From positions 620,001 to 684,000 of the forward strand of contig OW051472.1 in assembly GCA_932521025.1 (NCBI GenBank): a stretch of DNA of 64,000 bases, written 5' to 3'. Of the stretch, positions 9,812 through 20,475 are shown piece after piece. Source of the stretch: Oscheius onirici (Eukaryota > Nematoda > Chromadorea > Rhabditida > Rhabditidae). Within the stretch, counting starts at the first letter, position 1. Each line of letters opens with the position of its first letter. The translations under genes and the position numbers were made by a program. Below the pieces are notes generated by a model, which ran no database searches, was not told where the DNA came from, and was given only the letters and a program-made list of their open reading frames with translations.

Positions 9812-9997
9812 GTGGAAAGGGAGACAACCCATCAAACGTGTTTTGAGGAGATACGTCGCGAAAATATCCGGATCGGCAACTTGGAAGAGCTGATTATAGT
9901 CGCAGCTAACCATCAGTCAGAGAATGAGGATTCGGAGACGACGCTGACCGTTCACCGAAGTGTAGAGAATGCCACACTGAAAGAGGGAGGTATGTAA
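9812..9997 (+). CDS. Possible transposon-derived coding fragment
   Basis: An open frame of about 60 codons (no ATG needed if it is an internal exon) ends in CCGTTCACCGAAGTGTAGAG and the GAGGGAGGTATG text. That end is the same as the segment preceding the 41-bp array in every copy of the foldback element (about 405-455, 36465-36510, 51515-51560). Here it is in frame as coding sequence, followed by 1.5 units of the array. It may be the original coding end of the element, or a host exon captured by it. Confidence 0.35.
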   Translation: MERETTHQTCFEEIRRENIRIGNLEELIIVAANHQSENEDSETTLTVHRSVENATLKEGGM

Positions 9998-10020
9998 AAA
10001 ATACAGCAAACAAACAGGAT

Positions 10021-10085
10021 CCAATTGTTAGGCGGAGTCGGTTGTGGCCGCCACAATAACCGCAAATGTTAGGCGGCGTCTAAAA
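10021..10085 (+). repeat. Short 41-bp array remnant
   Basis: About one and a half 41-bp units (GGCGGAGTCGGTTGTGGCCG and following) lie just after the coding fragment at 9812-9997, then give way to the dispersed repeat also seen at 4715 and 12612 (inverted here). Confidence 0.8.
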
Positions 10086-10878
10086 AATTCATTTCGCATT
10101 CTTTTCTGATTTTTTTTGTTTCCAAATACGTCCCCCGATTAGAATTATTTTTGTCATCAGAAAAATTGGGAGAAAATCGAAGAAAACTGCTATTTTTACC
10201 GAATTTCGTCAAAAAACCGCATTTTCCTCTATTTTCGTCGTCAGTTTTCGATTTCCTCCTACCGTATTACCTCTAATTGAAGCACATGTGCTTCTATTTT
10301 TCAATCGACCTTTTGGGGGTGCTTCTATTAGAGGGGTGCTTCAATTATAGGGAGTGCTTCAATTTTTCAATTACAATTTTTTTCGCAGACTTGAAAAATG
10401 TAACTTTTTACTGATAACAAGGCAAAAAAAAAACAATTACAATAGACCAAAATCAACGGAAGCGTCGATTTCTGAGACTGCGTCGACTACGTCATCATCT
10501 AGCAAAAGTCGAGAAAGTTCTTCTAGATTTCTATCTTCTGCGCGGCCGAGTTGAAGAAGTTTTCGTCCAGAGGGAATGGGTCCTGTGAGCTTGAAACAAT
10601 GAATTTCGCCGTCTTCACTCCCGTCCAGAGCATTTGAAATACCACATGTCTTGAAGGAAGCTGCGATAGTTTCCTGCGGAATTTGCTCCCAGAGTAACAA
10701 TCCAGTTCAAATATATATCCATCGACGGAGCTCGTGGATTGCCTTCCTTAGTGTATTCTCTGGTGTCGTGGCTTATCCATCTGTTCGATTTTTGATTTGA
10801 ACGGATGGTTCCAAACCACGTCAGGACCCTATAGATGGAAGTTTGTAGGAAAACAAATTATAACGTACGGATGTATTA

Positions 10879-11479
10879 GGGCGCGTCAAAAGTCTTTGTA
10901 ATTAGTTCTACAGCTACCCTTCAAACTGATCGGATCGGTCTGGGATTGTTCTTGGGGGTAATCGACCTCGAAAAAAAAATATTGAGAGCTTTTGGGACAG
11001 TTTGGATTTTGGGATCAAGGGTTACGGTACTGATATATTACAGGGGTGATATTTAGACCAGTAAAATGCTACAGTCAAAAACAAAAAGATTTCCTCTCGG
11101 CGGACTCGAACCCCGGTCGTTCCAGCGTGATATTTCACAAACCCACTACACCAAAAATGCAAAAATTTGAAAGTCGAATAACTTTTTGTGCGAAAGAGTA
11201 AAATACGTTTTAAAAAAAAAGGAAGATGCGTCTTGATGAGCTGAGTTTTTTTGTAGTTGACCATTTTTTTGTATCTCCTTACACCAAAAAGTTATCGCGA
11301 AAATACGTTTTTTGGCCGATTTTTAAAGCTACCGTAACCCTTGATCCCAAAATCCAAACTGTCCCAAAAGCTCTCAATTTTTTTTTTCGAGTTCGATTAC
11401 CCCCAAGAACAATCCCAGACCGATCCGATCAGTTTGAAGGGTAGCTGTAGAACTAATTACAAAGACTTTTGACGCGCCT
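10879..11479. mobile_element. 601-bp mini-transposon, long TIRs, TA target
   Basis: The ends are inverted repeats of about 155 bp beginning GGGCGCGTCAAAAGTCTTTG and AGGCGCGTCAAAAGTCTTTG, each flanked by TA (10877-10878 and 11480-11481). Removing the element with one TA restores the transposase reading frame across the site. It has no transposase of its own. The TA duplication places it with Tc1/mariner-type non-autonomous elements. Its centre contains a tRNA-like segment. Confidence 0.85.
11093..11165 (-). other. tRNA-like segment inside the mini-transposon
   Basis: On the minus strand TGGTGTAGTGG fits an RNA polymerase III A box and GGTTCGAGTCC is a perfect B box. They are spaced 41 bases start to start, close to the ~44 of a real tRNA. 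The acceptor and anticodon stems do not pair well, so it is not a functional tRNA gene; it is more likely a tRNA-derived relic. Confidence 0.45.
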
Positions 11480-11867
11480 TAATATTTAGTACAGCCTGCG
11501 GGAACATAAGCGGAATCAATACTCAACTTCTTCATCATCTCGGTTGTATTATTGCTTCTGTGGATGGTTGCTTTATCCCAGACCAGTAGGCGTTTTCCGA
11601 AAAGTCCTTGTCCGAAAACCTGCTGCAGATAGCGAGTTGTTGAAGAGTCTTTCATCCTACTTTTCTTACTCCAATGTAGCTCGTTTGGTCCGATATTTCT
11701 CGCAGATTTTTTAACAAGCACAAACAAACCGTTGGGACAAAATAGAAGACTTTTGATTTCTCCAGTTAATGATCTGACGTCTATCCACTTTGAACTGAGC
11801 TGCAGCCTTGGTATTACTGTGCTTTTCAGCGAAAGCGATTGCGTTTGCTTTGAGGTTCAGTCCATAG

Positions 11868-12100
11868 TATACTTGGGCAACTCGACTCGACTCGAGCCGA
11901 GTCAAGCCGATTTTCAAAGGTTATTTGACTCAACAAACGGGAAATAGCAAAAGAGTTTCTTCATTTCTTCGTATTTGAGCAGCGGAATTTGAAAAAAAAA
12001 TCGACTCGACTCGCGAGCCGACTCGACTCGACTCGGGTCCGTCCAGAACTCGACTCGAATCGGCTCGTGACTCGACTTTTCGACTTGACGCCCAAGTATA
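11868..12100. mobile_element. hAT-like mini-transposon, copy 1 (233 bp)
   Basis: Terminal inverted repeats TATACTTGGGC / GCCCAAGTATA are flanked by a perfect 8-bp duplication GTCCATAG (11860-11867 and 12101-12108). The interior is mostly ACTCG/GAGTC-rich short repeats. It sits inside the helix-turn-helix exon of the transposase pseudogene. The 8-bp duplication is the hallmark of hAT superfamily insertion. A second copy with the same ends is at 49750-50039. Confidence 0.9.
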
Positions 12101-12330
12101 GTCCATAGCATTTTCTCTTTTCTTTTGGCATCTCGGCAGAATTGTTCTCATTCTGCAGTTCAATGAACTTGAAAAGAGTAGAAAACAGGCTTACCTCGCC
12201 CGCTTCCGTCGTCAAGTCCTCGACCAAATCGTCTTCATCATCTTTGTTCATCTAAAAATATTTCTCACCAAAATATTGAAAGAAAATAGCAAAGCAATGA
12301 GGCTTCTATTTGTCGATCATCCGTTTTGGG

Positions 12331-12560
12331 TAGACATGGCTCCGGGCCGGCCCGCCTCGACCCGGTCCCGAGACTTGGCCGTCGGACCAAAAATGAAGAT
12401 GGTCATATTATAGCGCATTCTAGAACTAAATCAATGAATAATAATATTGTTATATTTTGTTGAACGTTTTTTACTAAAAATGACGAAAAAATGCAGATTT
12501 TGGTCAAAAAACACCCCTTTTTTCCAAAATCGGCCCGGGCCGGCCCGTCAGCCATGTCTA
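12331..12560. mobile_element. hAT-like mini-transposon, second family (230 bp)
   Basis: Ends are TAGACATGGCT / AGCCATGTCTA, followed inward by a GC-rich inverted block (CGGGCCGGCCCG). Both sides carry the 8-bp duplication GTTTTGGG (12323-12330 and 12561-12568). The interior is AT-rich with no coding capacity. Non-autonomous, hAT-type by duplication length. Confidence 0.88.
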
Positions 12561-12611
12561 GTTTTGGGGGTGCTCCTATTAGAGGGGTGCTTCAATTAGC
12601 GGTAATACGGT

Positions 12612-12925
12612 AATTTTTCTGATGGCGAAACTAAATCTAATCGGGGGACGTGTTTGGAAACAAAAAAAAATCATAAAAAAATGTGAAATGAATTTTTTTA
12701 GCCCGTCGCAAAATCCAACCTGTCCGCCTCACGCCGCAGCGCAACAACCCAGAATCAACAAGCCTGGTTGTAGCCGCCACAACAACCGCAAATGTTAGGC
12801 GGCGTCGATTGTGGCCGCCACAACAACCCCAAATGTTAGGCAGCGTCGGTTGTAGCCGCCACAACAACCGCAAATATTAGGCGGCGTTGATTGTGGCCGC
12901 CACAACAGCCCACAAATGTTAGGCC
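12612..12925 (+). repeat. Dispersed repeat plus four 41-bp units
   Basis: The first ~165 bases match 4715-4880; the remainder is about four units of the 41-bp repeat. A solo terminal piece of the foldback family. Confidence 0.75.
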
Positions 12926-12955
12926 GTCGGCCCGGACCCAGGTCTACCTTCCTCG

Positions 12956-13075
12956 TGGATAGAGTCGCTGGCTGATGGATAGAATCCCTGGCTCATGGAT
13001 AGAGTTCTTGACTCGTAGATAGACTCACTGGCTCGTGGTTGCCTCGTGGATAGAGTCCCTGCCTCCAACAAAGCA
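12956..13075 (+). repeat. 20-bp tandem repeat, about five copies
   Basis: Imperfect 20-mers of the form TGGATAGAGTCNCTGGCTCG follow each other, with one copy shortened. Not seen elsewhere in the window. It lies just beyond the 3' end of the membrane-protein gene at 13144-14255. Confidence 0.75.
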
Positions 13076-13143
13076 AGAAAGTGCGGATTTTTCAGTTTAT
13101 TTTCTATAACTTTTCTTCTGTCTTCTGTCCCCTCCCTCCTCTC

Positions 13144-14255
13144 CTAGATCGACTTGCCAACAACAGGACAACGGGTTCCTGGAAGAGTATGGGGAATGAG
13201 TATGGGGACAGAGGGACATTGACTTACCGTTCGTGTAGGCAGGATGAGTGTTGAGCACGTGGTGTTTTTCGGTGCTATGTTGAGCACAACTGCTGGTGAG
13301 CGACGACGAGAAATCGTCCTCATTGAAGCCGGGACGCTGGTGCGGAGAGCGCGAATTCTTCATCGTCTCCGTCGTATTCTTGCGAATCCTCCTAGAGGGA
13401 CGAATGGGCAAGTGTTTCGACTTGGAAGTCTCCTTGCGCGAAGACTGGAACGGCTCACTCTTCGGGGAAACGCCACCGCGACTGGGCAGTTCCGTGTCCG
13501 AGTGCTAGAACTGAGCTGGACTGCTGCTACTATATTTCTCAACAGTACTGGTCAAGAGGCGGTCGTAAAAACCGAGTCATGAGAACAGTTTTTTTAGCTT
13601 GGTACGGTAAGACTCAGGAATAGTTCAATGAGATAGTTGGCTGAAGATCTACCGTAACCTCCACAGACACTGGATCCAGAGTAGAATTCAGTGTGAACTA
13701 CTGATTACTGTAGCCTACAGACTACCGGGCCTGACTCTACCGTAACCTCTACAGTAAGAGAATCCGGATAAGATTCCAGTCCACTCCTTGCTCTAGCCTA
13801 GAGATCGTCAAGAATCAGGATTAGTTGGGAGGGAGTCATCGGTAGATCTACCATATCCACTACAGTAACAGGATCCCGACTAGATTTCAGTGCGAACTAC
13901 TGATTACTGTAGCCTATAGACTATCAGTCTAGACTCTAGAGACAGGAACGGTTCAAAGAAAAACAGTCGTCTGTAGATCTACCGTAACCTCTGCAGTAAA
14001 TCGGTCCGGGACAAATTTCAGTAAGACTCGTTCAAGACTTTTTAAAATAACAAAACCAACCTCCATGTACAGATCCTGCGGCGTCGGCAGTGGCAGCTTC
14101 ACAGCGACGGTAGATTTTCCGTTCTCCTGGCAGCACTCTCCCTTGTGGCACTCCTTGCTCCTCGATCTTCGCAGCAGGAGGCAGACGACGATCGTCAGAG
14201 CAATGATGACGACGAGGATGAGGACGATAAGGACGATCCATATCCAGGTGTCCAT
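13144..14255 (-). CDS. Single-pass membrane protein, unknown (168 aa)
   Basis: Three exons on the minus strand: 14061-14255, 13228-13504 and 13144-13178, with consistent phases and AATAAA near 13100. Residues 4-28 form one strongly hydrophobic helix with almost no residues before it, followed by RRSRSK and a short Cys-rich stretch (CHKGECC), so the topology is probably N-terminus outside and tail inside. The cytosolic tail is basic and Ser/Thr/Pro-rich, ending in CPVVGKSI. The long first intron carries imperfect tandem repeats. I recognise no family; it resembles small membrane adaptors only in layout. Confidence 0.6.
13640..14040. repeat. Imperfect intronic repeats of ~100-230 bp
   Basis: Within the first intron of the gene at 13144-14255, segments beginning with CTACCGTAACCTC and ending GAACTACTGATTACTGTAGCC recur three to four times with point changes (near 13650, 13738, 13850 and 13978). 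Confidence 0.6.
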
Positions 14256-14494
14256 CTTGCGGCAGTCGACGGGCAGCTACACTAGTTGATTGAGAAATTG
14301 TTAGAGTTTTTGAAAAGCTTTTTTTGGAGCAGTAAATAAAAAGCTTGAAAAGTTACAAAAGTTTTTGGCAAGCTGAACATTTGCTAATTGGCTTTCAGAA
14401 AAGTCAATTACAGCGTCAGGACTACCATGGGAAATGAGTGAACTTTTTCTCCAAAAACTACCAAAGTAGACAGTACTAACCACCCAGTTTCCAG

Positions 14495-15250
14495 ACGACA
14501 AGAAAGCTGTAGATCAGGTCAGTCAGGAGGATCTGAAGGAGGTCAAGAAGCGCGGCAATCTCTACCTGAAGGGACTCGGCAGCGTCGGCCTGGTAGAGAA
14601 CACGACTCTGGAGAAGTCCTTCGTCGACAGCATCGCCCAGCACGAAATCTACCGCTCCAATGTCGACAAGATGTTCAACGCCGTCGAGCTGATCTTGCAG
14701 CCGAATCCAAACATTGTGGATGAGGGCAAGCTCAACGAGGAGGCCATGGGCAATAAGGTTAGTCCTCTGTCCCTTTATCCCTCTGTCCCTCTGTCCCTCT
14801 GTCACTCTGCCTCCGACTGCAACTGTCCCACGTTCAGGTCGACGCTCATGGCCGCCCGTACGTGAATCCGCTGCGGCGACCAACTGTCGTCAGCAGATGA
14901 ATCGGACGCGTCTCTTCCTCAGCAAGGAATGTGAGCAGTTCAAGAAGAATCGTCAGGTCATTGAGAAGAGTCTGCTGGAGATGGACGACATGCGCAATCA
15001 GGTCAAAAAGGCCAAGACGAAGACGGAGCTGGAAAGGGCCGGTCGCGGGTATACGGCCGCCGTGCACGAGTTCAATCGACGCGCTGAGCAGATCGACTAC
15101 GTGCTGGAGAGCTATCCGCAGAGCGTCTACTTCCATCAGAGGGATCTGAATCGGTTCTTTGTCGACAGGTCCAAGTTCCACGGAGACGCCGCCAAGAAAA
15201 TTCAAGAGTGGGACAATGAAGCGACGCTCTTCGATGAGGCCAAGAAGTAG
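14495..15250 (+). CDS. BAR-domain-like protein, 5' exon not found
   Basis: Exon 14495-14757 follows acceptor TTTCCAG; the next exon runs from 14838 to TAG at 15248. Residues such as DLKEVKKRGNLYLKG, KSFVDSIAQHEIYRSNVDKM and LLEMDDMRNQVKKA form long charged helices with heptad-like spacing, ending ...FHGDAAKKIQEWDNEATLF. This fits nematode BAR-type membrane-curving proteins, though not diagnostically. Between the second acceptor and about 14895 the frame V-DAHGRPYVNPLRRPTV meets a TGA and the coding frame resumes in another register at MNRTRLF, so there is either a small frameshift or an unrecognised short intron. The first exon lies upstream of 14468 and was not identified. Codon use is GC-rich compared with neighbours. 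Confidence 0.55.
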
Positions 15251-15432
15251 CTGAACGAGAAATAGAGTATAAAATAGAGAGGAATGAATGGTTTCTCTTG
15301 AGACTTCTGTTCTGAATTGGGAAGGGGGCTACCTTCCAGAATTGAGTGATCTTTTTTCGCTTGTCCACTCTGGAATGGGACAGCGAGGTATACAAATTAG
15401 GATAGCATCAGGAGAAGCTCCTTTCCGATGCC

Positions 15433-17031
15433 ATGGAGACCTTTCAGGAAAACTTGGAAAATCATGCCCATTTCACTCATTCTAATCCCCAGTTCTGGGA
15501 TAAATACAGGTCGGGAATTGTGACGCTGGAACTCTTGTCTATCCATCTAGCTACTAATACAATTTGCTAGAAACTTTTGCGATACGTGTAGAGAGTCCAG
15601 ACGCGAAACTAATGCAGCTCAAATCAAAGAAAGGTTTTTGAGACAGGGACTAATTCCTCGTCCATTGATTGTTAATCCGTAGCCGGGTTTAGTCAACAGG
15701 AGTCGAGAAGGAAGATAGAGTCGAGGAGTTGTTTGATCGACGAATCAGATCTCGGCCAATGATTATATTCAAACTATCAATTTTTCTCGGCTCTCGGAAG
15801 CAAAAATCAGTGGAAAGCGAGGCTATCGATTTATCGTTCCACAGTTCTCCAAATCTAAATTACTTTTTCGATATTCTTCCCAAATGTCTGCCGACTACCG
15901 TAACTTCTTGTCACAGATTCCGTTTAGAAAAGAGGCTACGCCTTTACTTTCAAGCTTTCGAAGTACTTGCTGAAGATGTTCAGATCAGAGTAGAGCTTTT
16001 GGAAAAACTTGAAGCTATCTATGACAGGTTCCGAGGACCGGCAATGTCTGGAGCCGCGACCGTTTTGGAAATTCCGCTCATTCTTCAGAAAATCGTCGAT
16101 TTTGTAAGTATGATCAGTGCTTCCAGTAATCTTTCAGGCTCCTCCATTAGCTGTGACCAGACTAATGTGTTCGAGCTAGAAAATGCACTGTCTGATCAGC
16201 GAAAAGACTACAAAATGGGTCGAGACTCCGAATCCGGATAATTCGGATCAGGATCACTGTGAGATTCTCTACAGTAGCGTGAGTTCCGTCCCTCTGTCTC
16301 TTATCATTTTCAATGGGGTCATTCCTTCCAAGGCTATCTTTTCGTAACTCTTGCTGAAGATGGACAGTCTCCGTATACCATTTCCCCAGACATGCTCCTG
16401 AAGTCACCGTTCAGGTTCACCTTTTTGAGAATCAAGCTATCGATCTAGCAACTGAATAAAGATAAAACCATATAGATTTCAGGGTCCAGATTCCCCCAAG
16501 ATTTTCATGAACGACAATAATCAAATTCTCCCAGTATTTTCCCACCAGCTCTCCTGTCTTCGTACCATCTGCAAAGAGTTTCATTTCCGACTCTTTCGTC
16601 TGAACGTCGAGAAGGCTGCCGAATACAATTGGATGTGTGAGGTATATCATCATCTTACTAAGCAAGTTTTTCAGAAACTTCATCCAATATCTTTGACTGT
16701 CACCTGTCAAGTTGAAAGAAAGCTTTAACTTCTACTTTAAAGGACCAAAATATCTCTTCCATAACAACATTGGTGATCTTGCAAAGGTATGCTTTAAAAT
16801 AATTTTAGCAATCACATTCAGACCTGGGAGAATGGAGAGTATGCTCTAAAAAAGCACGAATACTTTCACTATCATTCCCGCTATCACCCGATGCTACTGA
16901 CCATGACATTGGCTGACTATGAGAAGAAAATAGAAAATGGAAGAAATGCTTGGTACATTCAAGGTTCTCGGATTCTTAGAATTGAACAGAATCCTGTGGA
17001 TTGGGCTGTTGTGCGAATGACGTCCATCTAA
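15433..17031 (+). CDS. Family A-related multi-exon gene, possibly frameshifted
   Basis: Recognisable exons: about 15433-15512 (ending QFWDKY), 15700-16104 (FDRRIRSRPMII...LEKLEAIYDRFRGPAM...KIVDF), about 16180-16278 (from AAAATGCAC, KWVETPNPDNSD), 16480-16642 (KIFMNDNNQILP...NVEKAAEYNWMCE), 16675 onward, and two C-terminal exons with FKGPKYLFHN and TWENGEYALKKHEY, ending at 17031 with AATAAA near 17050. The last two exons match the broken copy at 4965-5290. Phases fail between about 16280 and 16480, and again near 16726, where a one-base shift is needed. It may be a decayed gene or one with unusual splicing. The family is unknown to me. Confidence 0.4.
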
Positions 17032-17285
17032 ATATTATGATTGAAGTCAACAATAAACTTTTTTATGCTGTCTCGCTGACTGTTGTTCAACATTCCCTTG
17101 GCTCTGTTCATTTCTCGACTGCTCTGGATCCAGAAAAAGACAAACAAGATGACCTCATCTCAGAGATAGAGCGAGACAGCTGCCATGTCTGTTGTTGCCC
17201 AAAGTCTTGACAACAAACAGCCGTGCCTGCTTGTTTTCAGTGCTCTTCTCCCTGTCTTTATCTCATGCTATAGCTCAACTTTCAG

Positions 17286-17962
17286 ATGATTCTTCTCATA
17301 GTCACAACTCTTTTCTTTGCCGGAACTCTGGCTCATGATCACATGAGCATCGATGTTCCTTCCAGTGTCCATAACCGGTCTCTGACGATCAAGGGACAGC
17401 TGTACTGCGGAAATGCTCCGTATGTGGGAGCAAAGATTAGACTCTTCCGTGTCTATCAGAAGAATGCCGCTGATGGTGAGGGGACAGAGTGACAGAGGGA
17501 CAGAGAGTCAGAGAGAAGGACAGAGGAACAGACTCTGATTCTACTGATCATTCCAGACCTCTCCCAGGTGCTCGGATCCGCTGAAACCTACACGAATGGC
17601 AACTTTATCATTGAAGGAACCACTGCCAAGTAAAAAAGTACCAATTTCAATAAAAACCTCAGTTTAGGTTCCCTGCCAGCCAGACCGAAATCGATCCCTT
17701 CGTGACTTTCCATCACGCCTGTGACCTGGACCCAAAGCAGAAGGCCAACGTGAGTTTTTGAGAAACATAGAAAGACAGAGAAACAGATACAGTAAGACAG
17801 TTTCTGGTTCAGAAGGGTTACAAGCGCTGGGCTGTGAGAATTCCCGACGACTATGTGACTCTTGGATCCCGAGCTCGGAAGACTTACGACTTCGGAAGGA
17901 TCAATCTCCAACTGGAACATCCCGGAGAAACTCACGACAAAAAGTTCAACTGGAATGAATAA
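17286..17962 (+). CDS. Transthyretin-like (TTL) secreted protein
   Basis: Four exons: 17286-17475, 17557-17629, 17668-17749 and 17813-17962, all with consensus splice sites and matching phases. TTTCAG lies directly before the ATG, which suggests trans-splicing. Residues 1-16 form a signal peptide. The mature part carries the nematode TTR-like pattern: SLTIKGQLYCG, GAKIRLF, a TNGNFIIEG turn and TFHHAC..., about 160 residues in all, the usual size. TTL proteins are secreted beta-sandwich proteins abundant in nematodes, some acting in apoptotic-cell recognition or as secreted products. AATAAA follows at about 17985. Confidence 0.92.
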
Positions 17963-17989
17963 GACTATTGTTCAGTAATTTTTCGAATA

Positions 17990-20475
17990 AATCTTTGTTT
18001 CTGTTTCTCTTGACCAATTGAATGTTGCCTTCTCTGAGGGGAATAAATCTTCGCGATGGGATTAGTGGAGGCGAAAAGAGGACCCGAGGTCATTAACATT
18101 TTTACTCTGCTGTTCTGATGAGAGAGCCGAAGATGGCTACTGCTCGCCTCGCCAATAATTTTGCATATTTTAAGGTGAGTTCAATGAACCTGAGTACGGT
18201 AAGTCTCTGTTCCTGACTAGTTACTCCCTCTTTTTAGTGTCTGAACTACTGAACCAGAGACCCTTTTAAATTCCCGACTCATGGCTCTTACTGAACCGAT
18301 GTATGACTGTCACCTCGTCTACTTAACCATTGAATTTGACCGAAAAAAAATGAAATTTGAAAAAAATTTGAACGCGATTTTCTTCACATTTGTAGCAGTT
18401 TCCGACTGTACAGGTCCTGAAACAGTCCAATCAGGAACTGTTACCGACAGTTCAATTACCGTAAATAATAGAGGCCCCTATAGTGACTTACTGTATCTCT
18501 ACATCTACCCCCTCACTTGAATTTTTTTGTGCAAATAACCGCTACTGTTTTCTGTCTATACAGCTCTTTAACAAGCCTGTGAGGGCTTTAAACTGCATCA
18601 CAATCCCATATGTTTCGGCATTAAAAGTTAACTAGGCCGAAGCACTCTGAAGAGAGAGAGAGAGAGACAGATTTGACTGGCTGCCGAAAACATTCGTCTA
18701 GCTCTGTGGGAGAGAGAGAAACAGATCGAGAAAGAGAAGCACAACGTACTCATCTTTGGGATCCATGCTTTTTTCCTCTGTCCCTCAGACTCTGTCTTTT
18801 TGTCTCTCACTCTTTGTATCTCTCAGACTCTCAGAATCTGTCCCTCTGTTTGTCTCTCTCTTTATGTTTCTCACTCCTCTAGTCTTTCTGAACTATAGCA
18901 GCAAAGACCCATCCTTCCTCTCTCTCCCGAAAAGGGTGCAGGTGCTGCTCTTGAGTGCCAATCTCGCCACATATTGGCGCTACACATTTTTATTGTACGT
19001 GTTCACATGCATCTCGAATGTAGGCTCCAATAAATACTTTTCTTGCTCCCACTGTCTCTGTTTTTCTTCCCGTTCCAAGCTAATCTGATACAAAGCGTGA
19101 CTTCTAACTGGATTTTTGAGGAACATAATGTGACTTTCATAAAATTACAGAGCTGTCCTTTCCTTCCGTCAAGGATTCCGTTTTTTTTGTTTTAAAAATA
19201 TGAGCTTGAATTTCGTGAGACTTGTTCCAGTCTGTCTCTTCCATTAGCTCAAAGTCTAATTGCACCTAATAGGATTATGAGTTCAAAGTGGGGCTGTTTA
19301 ACTATTTCAGAGCTCTGAAAGTTCAGTTTGTTACTCACTTTGACTCTGAACCCTGACACTTTCAGCATATAAGGTACTCCAAACTTTTCTTCATGGGGAG
19401 AGAGACTGAGGCTGAGTGACAGTGAGGGTTAGGGGTAGAAAGACTGTGAGACAGAGAGAGAGCGAGAAGGACAGAGAGACATAGGGATAAAGATACATAT
19501 ACTTTCTACTGTATTCAGAGAGAGAGAGAAAAAGATACATCGAAACATTCCGTTCTTTCATTCATTCTCAGTCTCTCTCTCTCTAGTCTCAATGAGCTGT
19601 TCCTTTGTCTTTTAAATGGCCTCCAAGATGTGCTTCGCTGAAATACGACCAGAGATTACTCGCGAAGAGAGGCAACATTCCTTGGAATCTGTTTAGCAAG
19701 AAATTGCTACCCGAAACAGGAACCATCACATAAATCTCTTTCGAGCACAATTAGTGTCGTCCTGTCCTCGTCTCCGGGCTTCCTAAAAAAGAGGTTCCAT
19801 AGTAACCTCTCGAGTAGCCAGGAAGCCCCAATATTGGGGGTGGGTAGAGGTCCGTTTCCAGCACCGGGCCATTCACAGCCAGTTAATTGCATCCCTCGCT
19901 TTCAGTAGTCATAAGTTCCTTGCCTCTTTGGGGAGCTGATGTCCTTTAATTGACTTAGGAGACGACCTATTAGTCATGCTGTCTCTGTTCTGGAGCTTCT
20001 CTCTCTCTTTTGGGGACAATTAGCACCGAAAAAAGATGGCTCAACGACAAATTTCACGCTTCATTGGAGAGAGAGTCACAGCTGTGATTCGGGTCCTTTT
20101 GTTCTGTCCTTCTGTCCCTCATCCTCTCTTCCCATGATCTCTATCATTCCCCTTCCTCCAAATTTAATCCCCCTCTTCAAAATTGGCTCTCCAGGGAGAT
20201 GACGGGAATGACTCTGATTTTAGCCCACTATCTGAGAACAAAATGTCTTAAAATGTGATCCAAAAAGATGGAACTGGAGCAAAATTAGCCAATTAGGCTC
20301 TGAAATTTGCTTCCGTCTTTTGGCAGCAAAAACATATAGAAAGGCTGTTCCGAGACTTCTTAAAGAAATTCTCTGGTTCATTGCCCCCGACCCCCTCTTC
20401 ACACATCGTCCGAGCCCTTGGCTCATCATATTCTCGTCCTCTTGCCCTTAAAATCTAAATCGGGTGTGAGACATA
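17990..20475. other. Upstream/intronic region of channel gene, mostly featureless
   Basis: Contains one candidate first exon (18118-18174) and tracts of GAGA and pyrimidine-rich low-complexity sequence (18650-18870, 19430-19590). No other gene recognised. Confidence 0.4.
18118..18174 (+). CDS. Candidate distal first exon of the Shaw channel gene
   Basis: ATG at 18118 opens 19 codons ending exactly at a GTGAGT donor in phase 0, the phase needed to join exon 21557-21635. The peptide is short, basic and hydrophilic. No downstream partner other than the channel gene is apparent. It could also belong to an unrecognised gene. Confidence 0.3.

Larger units (their letters stand above)
10437..12251 (-). 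pseudogene. Pogo/Tigger-type DDE transposase, broken by two insertions
   Basis: Reading the minus strand from ATG 12251: an acidic N-terminus, a GTAAGC intron, then a psq/Brinker-like helix-turn-helix (LKANAIAFAEKHSN.KAAAQF.VDRRQI..W). The frame resumes when the element at 11868-12100 is removed. After a deletion, the end of the DDE domain follows: LLVWDKATIHRS and SAYVPAGCTKY, interrupted at 11479 by a second element and resuming after 10878 with PDVVWN.PFKSKI, DIYLNWIV and ETIAASFKTCGISN. A one-base frameshift lies near 10690. This is the CENP-B/pogo class of Tc1-mariner transposases. Much of the catalytic core is missing, so it cannot be active. Confidence 0.75.

Noticed and set aside
11093..11165. 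Functional tRNA gene
   Set aside because: Boxes match, but acceptor and anticodon stems do not pair; it lies inside a mini-transposon.
15072..15395. Minus-strand ORFs opposite the BAR-like exons
   Set aside because: Antisense shadows of a GC-rich coding exon with no splice or family support.
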